The notes under the pieces were generated by a model that saw nothing but the letters and a program-made list of their open reading frames with translations, was not told where the DNA came from and did not search any database. DNA of 7,084 nucleotides from Flavobacteriaceae bacterium. Its GTDB lineage: Bacteria; Bacteroidota; Bacteroidia; Flavobacteriales; Flavobacteriaceae. The stretch spans positions 1-7,084 of the forward strand of contig JAURBD010000081.1 of assembly GCA_030829155.1 (NCBI GenBank). The letters run 5' to 3'. Every line of letters starts with the position of its first letter. Within the stretch, counting starts at the first letter, position 1. The position numbers were made by a program, and so were the translations under genes. Of the stretch, positions 6,734-7,084 are shown in pieces.

Positions 6734-7084
6734 TTAGTTATCTCTCTTGCTTTTTGCCTCTCTTTCAATTCGAATTTCTTCCACAAATGAGGCAGAAATT
6801 ACACCTGTTGGTATGGCAACTATTCCGATTCCAACCAATGAAATTAAAGTTGCAAAAATTTTACCTCCAACTGTAACTGGATAAACATCACCATAACCTA
6901 CAGTTGCTAGAGAAACCGTAGCCCACCAAATGGATTCTGTGATGCTAGAAAACTTATTGGGTTGAGCTTCATTTTCTAAGTAGTAGATTGCTGAAGCAGA
7001 AAATAAAATAGTTAATACCGATAAAAATAAAGTGAATATGAGTTCGGCCTTTACGCTGGTTAAAGATTTAACAAATACTTTTAG
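6734..7084 (-). CDS. Potassium channel, C-terminal part (5' end beyond window)
   Basis: The reading frame enters at the window edge with no start codon and gives 116 residues before a TAA at 6734-6736. It holds the pore module of a voltage-gated-type ion channel: a hydrophobic S5 helix (visible residues 15-36), the pore helix with SIWWATVSLAT (51-61), the potassium selectivity filter TVGYGD at 61-66 (bases 6887-6904), and an S6 helix at about 75-100 with a glycine-rich hinge and AIPTG. A short charged tail follows (EEIRIEREAKSKRDN). The segment before S5 (KVFVKSLTSVKAE) looks like an S4-S5 linker, so the complete protein is probably a six-helix Kv-like channel of the inner membrane; a two-helix channel cannot be excluded from the visible part. 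It has the same strand as crtI and is 54 bases upstream of it, which suggests co-transcription but no shared function. Confidence 0.92.
   Translation of the reverse strand, partial: LKVFVKSLTSVKAELIFTLFLSVLTILFSASAIYYLENEAQPNKFSSITESIWWATVSLATVGYGDVYPVTVGGKIFATLISLVGIGIVAIPTGVISASFVEEIRIEREAKSKRDN

Overview
The window looks like an AT-rich chromosomal segment from a member of the Bacteroidota, most likely a pigmented flavobacterium-like organism. Three things support this: an OmpA-family protein with thrombospondin type 3 repeats, a CrtI-type phytoene desaturase with the 'TGQLTVPGPGVPP' C-terminus that I associate with Bacteroidota, and a promoter with the -33 TTTG / -7 TAnnTTTG elements that are specific to this phylum. 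The order- or genus-level placement is inference.

Layout. Positions 1-145 are a non-coding leader with a well-formed Bacteroidota promoter (83-114). It drives an exported OmpA-like cell-envelope protein (146-1504) with a predicted eight-stranded barrel, five calcium-binding-type repeats and a C-terminal peptidoglycan-binding domain. A strong intrinsic terminator (1519-1548) closes that unit. Next is a GTG-started 911-residue AddB-like PD-(D/E)XK nuclease with an inactive-looking helicase part (1604-4339), presumably the partner of an AddA helicase-nuclease in double-strand break repair; no AddA is in the window. After 59 bases comes an uncharacterised single-pass membrane protein (4399-5310), which may share the nuclease's transcript.

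On the minus strand, a 5'-truncated voltage-gated-type potassium channel (6734 to the window end) is followed 54 bases later by crtI (5213-6679), probably on one transcript. crtI runs tail-to-tail into the membrane protein gene, and the two reading frames overlap by 98 bases. This overlap is unusually GC-rich (56% over 5221-5300 by hand count, against 35% and 29% in the flanking 80-base blocks) and is the most curious spot in the window.

The genes do not form one obvious pathway: cell-envelope anchoring, recombination repair, carotenoid synthesis and ion transport sit side by side. I found no mobile elements, CRISPR arrays, tRNA or rRNA genes, and no convincing undescribed multi-gene system. 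The points worth checking are the convergent overlap, the unknown membrane protein, the altered peptidoglycan-binding loop of the OmpA protein and the cysteine-free nuclease.
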